Below are positions 63,077-64,000 of a stretch of DNA of 64,000 nucleotides, piece by piece. The stretch's first letter is position 1. Each line of letters opens with the position of its first letter. This stretch comes from Sebastes aleutianus (Eukaryota > Chordata > Actinopteri > Perciformes > Sebastidae), in assembly GCA_916700875.1 (NCBI GenBank), contig CAKAKS010000004.1, positions 11,118,534 to 11,182,533 on the forward strand. The letters are read 5' to 3'. The notes under the pieces are model-generated. The model was not told the DNA's origin and ran no database searches. It saw only the letters and a list, made by a program, of their open reading frames with translations. The translations under genes were made by a program, and so were the position numbers.

Positions 63077-63471
63077 TCAGAGTGGAAATACCCTTTCATA
63101 AACAATCAACAGGAGCATTGAGAAAATGATAAATGTAATGATTGGGATTGTATTCTTCAAACAGTGCTTTGACCTATAACACACGTCCTCTATAAACCCC
63201 TTCCTGATGTAAAGGAACCACTCTGTACCATCGGTTTTCACCTCTGCAACCTCATGGGAAGCCCTGAACACCACCTCCACCATGGACCACCACCATCTAT
63301 CTATATCCTCCCTCACTTCCCTCACCCTCTCTCGTATGATGCCACAATTTCTCTCAGGGCAATGTTGTGTAATCCTTTCACTTGTCAATAATTCATCAAC
63401 ATACAAGCTGTCGACTCTGTGAATGGGCAGATCTGTGAAGTCGGAAGCATGCAGTGTGATGCTGAGTAAAG
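63077..63471 (-). CDS. Unassigned open frame, possible terminal exon
   Basis: On the minus strand an acceptor-like agatttacag is followed from 63471 by an open frame of about 130 codons to a stop at 63077. No ATG is needed if it is a downstream exon. The peptide (TDLPIHRVDSLYVDELLTS near the start) is not low complexity. It contains an Arg/Glu-rich amphipathic stretch and a Trp triplet, and ends in a hydrophobic segment, NTIPIITFIIFSMLLLIVYE, that could be one membrane helix. I do not recognise the family. Upstream sequence to 64000 on this strand looks non-coding, so any further exons lie outside. It could equally be a chance frame or a transposon remnant. Confidence 0.25.
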
Positions 63472-64000
63472 CTTTAAACCTGTAAATCTGGTTTATACTA
63501 GTTCATCAGTATGAACGTGTTACTCGCATGACTTTGAAGTGAGGAAGTGGCAGGAAACTAAATGTTTACTTAAGCTAAAAAAACTGAATGAGACCTTGTG
63601 AGCAGAAGTGTGTTGTGTTGCCTCTCATTTACTAGAGCAACAATGCTGAAAAATTCATTAGGAGGTTATACACTCCACATGTATGGTTGTGTTTGTGAGT
63701 TTGTGTATTCTGGGCTGTGAAATACTCTATCTAAAGCGTCTCCATGACTGCATATTTCTCTAAACCCTGAGGCCTCCAAATGTAACTTAAAACAGGTTTG
63801 ACTTTGGCGTACGTGTCAATTCCAAACTATAACATGCAGTCAGCTACTCAGAAAACTAAACTAGAACTACATTTAAAAGACAGATCAAAGGCTTTTTTAT
63901 TTTAGAAAATTAAAGTAATGGAAAAAAACCTAAAGACTTTGAGCACTGTATAATTTAGATTCGACTTTTATCAGGCCATTAAATAGCTGTTATCGGTCGC

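Overview
The window is teleost fish nuclear DNA, probably from a percomorph. The evidence is spliced vertebrate genes with GT-AG introns, AATAAA poly(A) signals, many CA/TG and GATA microsatellites, and several dispersed elements I recognise as common in percomorph genomes. The clade is an inference; the genes themselves are clear.

Three protein-coding genes can be read end to end. nup58 (minus strand, 14 coding exons, 27567 down to 14477, 600 aa) encodes the FG nucleoporin Nup58 of the central Nup62 complex. mtmr6 (plus strand, 15 coding exons, 30204 to 44885, 659 aa) encodes a catalytically intact myotubularin-family 3-phosphatase. amer2 (plus strand, one uninterrupted coding exon, 55260 to 57347, 695 aa) encodes APC membrane recruitment protein 2. 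Their order and relative orientation match what I recall for human chromosome 13q12 (AMER2, MTMR6, NUP58), so this is an ancient conserved block. nup58 and mtmr6 are divergently transcribed from start codons about 2.6 kb apart. They work in unrelated pathways: nuclear transport, endosomal phosphoinositide turnover and Wnt/APC membrane recruitment.

Layout. 1-10.9 kb: six tandem copies of a 1.6-1.95 kb macrosatellite, ordered A-B-B-B-B-A. Each unit has a GC-rich segment with a perfect TGACGTCA site, an internal dimer of about 200 bp, an A-rich gtctgaaaaat tract, and in B units a 28-bp minisatellite that abuts a CACTG-type transposon end. 11-12.9 kb: transposon remnants. 12.96-27.6 kb: nup58 with its 3' UTR. 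27.6-30.2 kb: the divergent intergenic region with retroelement tails. 30.2-45.2 kb: mtmr6, whose introns hold nested DNA transposons, paired copies of one element, a MITE and an AT-rich minisatellite. 45.2-54.9 kb: gene-free spacer with nested TTAA-flanked elements and microsatellites. 55-60.3 kb: amer2 and a 3-kb 3' UTR. 60.3-64 kb: spacer with a truncated transposon and one unassigned minus-strand open frame.

Points most worth a second look: the macrosatellite with its repeated cAMP-response palindromes and the CACTG element inserted in its minisatellite with a TG duplication; an intronic stop codon plus poly(A) signal in nup58 that would give a p45-like short isoform; a 250-300 bp module shared by two transposon families with different ends; three cases of transposon within transposon; and the 63.1-63.5 kb open frame ending in a membrane segment.
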